From Phallusia fumigata (lineage: Eukaryota > Chordata > Ascidiacea > Phlebobranchia > Ascidiidae), in the NCBI GenBank assembly GCA_008931825.1, contig QXVZ01004597.1, forward strand, positions 19,852 to 39,852: DNA of 20,001 nucleotides. The letters are read 5' to 3'. How positions within the stretch are numbered: position 1 is the stretch's first letter; every line of letters begins with the position of its first letter. The notes beneath the pieces are model-generated. The model made no database searches. It saw only the letters and a program-made list of their open reading frames with translations, and had not been told where the DNA came from. The translations under genes were made by a program, and so were the position numbers. Positions 19,069 to 20,001 of the stretch are shown one piece after another.

Positions 19069-19310
19069 TTTTATTTTATCCTCGGGGACGGAGCAACGCC
19101 TAAATGCTTATTATGAGGCCGCCGTCGAGCTACCTGCTTCATTGCAGATCCGTTGGATCATTTTTTATTTGATTTTTTCGATTTTTTTAAGTTGGTGACT
19201 TCAATTTGGGTCAACCCATCGGGTTCCTCTGGGTTGGAGCAACGCCGCTTATAGAACCCACAACCTTGTGTGCACAAGGCAATCGCGTAAACCACTCGGC
19301 CATCGTGGCG
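19069..19310 (-). mobile_element. tRNA-derived SINE, about 242 bp, in unit B
   Basis: On the minus strand the head reads CGATGGCCGAGTGGTTTACG, with an A box at 19302-19291, followed by GTGGGTTCTATAAGC, a B-box-like word at 19258-19248. The layout is that of a Leu/Ser-type tRNA. The body follows, then an A-rich tail (GGATAAAATAAAAC) at the left end. Imperfect direct repeats GACTTTGTTTG (19058-19068) and GACTTGTTG (19311-19319) flank it. Unit A has the empty site near 12637. GGCGTTGCTCC occurs twice inside the element. Confidence 0.75.
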
Positions 19311-19413
19311 GACTTGTTGAGAAAAGCTGTTCTACTTCAATACATATGTATATTTACAGGATGGTTGGAGACGGTGGGTTTTACATTCAATTAGAAGACA
19401 CAAGTCAGTATTA

Positions 19414-19473
19414 TGTGTAAAACATTTTCTACGTTTCGACAAACGCTGTTGTCATTATCAGGAATGACACACA
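19414..19473 (-). ncRNA. Hammerhead-ribozyme-like motif at the right end of unit B
   Basis: On the minus strand: outer stem TGTGT pairs with ACACA; core CTGATAA (19461-19455, G8 changed to A); extra T; stem II GACAA/TTGTC (five pairs); GAAAC; stem III ACGT/ATGT; and a GTT triplet. Stem II is better than in the 18089-18160 copy, but the core has a substitution. The unit A counterpart is cut off by the duplication junction near 12780. Confidence 0.4.
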
Positions 19474-19943
19474 AATATTGGCGTGTCGTCTTACTGAGAC
19501 TATTTTAAACTGTAAATTGTACACCTAAATGGTTGCATCGAGTTAAAACATCATCCGAAAAGCGGGACAATAACACAGAAATTGTTTCCACGCTGGAAAT
19601 AGCTGCATGACATTTAGACGAAGCCGTGCGCAACAAGTCTTGGGTACACCCCCCGTTGCAGTACAGTTTACAAGGCAAGATCATGAAGAGAAATGGGTTT
19701 GCGCAAAATTAGAATCACGACTGGAGTAAAAACGTGATCAAAATTAGGTGAAAGGTCACTAGACTGGCCAGTCGTGCCAGGGCAAGGACTGGGCAAAATC
19801 AATAGGACCTTTTTAATGCTCATAACTCCTTAAGTAATTACGTTCACCAGATTTGCCCCTAAAACACTTAATGATCAGAGACTTTTTAATGAACAAATAT
19901 TAGTAACTCGACAAAGTGCAAGGTGGGACAATGTCGGGTGTAA
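19441..19943. other. Intergenic beyond the duplication, nothing recognised
   Basis: Unique sequence outside the tandem unit. No ORF, tRNA or exon with P450 similarity was found, so the array shows no third copy within the window on this side. Confidence 0.4.
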
Positions 19944-20001
19944 CAGTTTCGCAATTATACCAACCTGCGGCCCGCGGACCAAATGCGGCAAGCATAATGG
20001 T
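19944..20001 (+). mobile_element. Probable hAT (Zaphod-like) terminus, cut by the window end
   Basis: CAG near 19944 is followed by CCAACCTGCGGCCCGCGGAC and AAATGCGGC. The words AACCTGCGGCCCGCGG are, from memory, typical of widespread animal hAT ends. The rest lies outside the window, so neither the size nor the target duplication can be checked. Confidence 0.5.

Overview
The window looks like nuclear DNA of an invertebrate animal, most probably a tunicate (Ciona-like) or another marine deuterostome. The evidence is intron-rich genes with GT-AG introns of roughly 300-860 bp, AT-rich intergenic DNA, CYP2-clan P450s split into nine exons, a tRNA-derived SINE, and several short DNA-transposon and Penelope-like fragments. 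The host assignment is inference; nothing in the sequence names the species.

Layout: (1) 1-2122, a plus-strand ARF/ARL-family small GTPase with its whole coding region in one exon (1604-2122), behind a probable 5'UTR intron. (2) 2123-5344, its 3' region, then a possible small two-exon plus-strand transcript (promoter-like stretch near 3900-4118, strong donor at 4119, acceptor at 4860, 61-codon ORF at 4872-5057). Its intron carries a 112-bp tandem duplication with an N at the junction. (3) 5345-12787 and 12788-about 19440, two head-to-tail copies of a 7.4-kb unit. Each holds one intact minus-strand microsomal cytochrome P450 gene of nine exons and 486 residues: gene A 11843-7025 and gene B 18522-14248. 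Every exon has the same length in both copies, every splice site is intact, and the proteins are about 93% identical by eye. (4) 19441-20001, unique sequence ending in what looks like a hAT transposon terminus.

The duplication acts as a before/after comparison that dates insertions. Copy A alone has a 157-bp hAT-like MITE (8-bp target duplication), a 193-bp TIR element upstream of the gene, and a 150-bp insert in intron 2 with a 9-bp direct repeat. Copy B alone has a tRNA-derived SINE. Both copies share a tRNA-like relic in intron 4.

The most unusual signal is a recurring CTGATGA...GAAAC motif inside interspersed repeats. It folds on paper like a hammerhead ribozyme: stem II, a stem III ending in GUA, GUU or GUC, and a complementary outer stem. 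It is found near 18089-18160, 19414-19473 and 10377-10526, with decayed copies near 1400-1475 and 11400-11480. The junction between the duplicated units falls inside one copy of this repeat.
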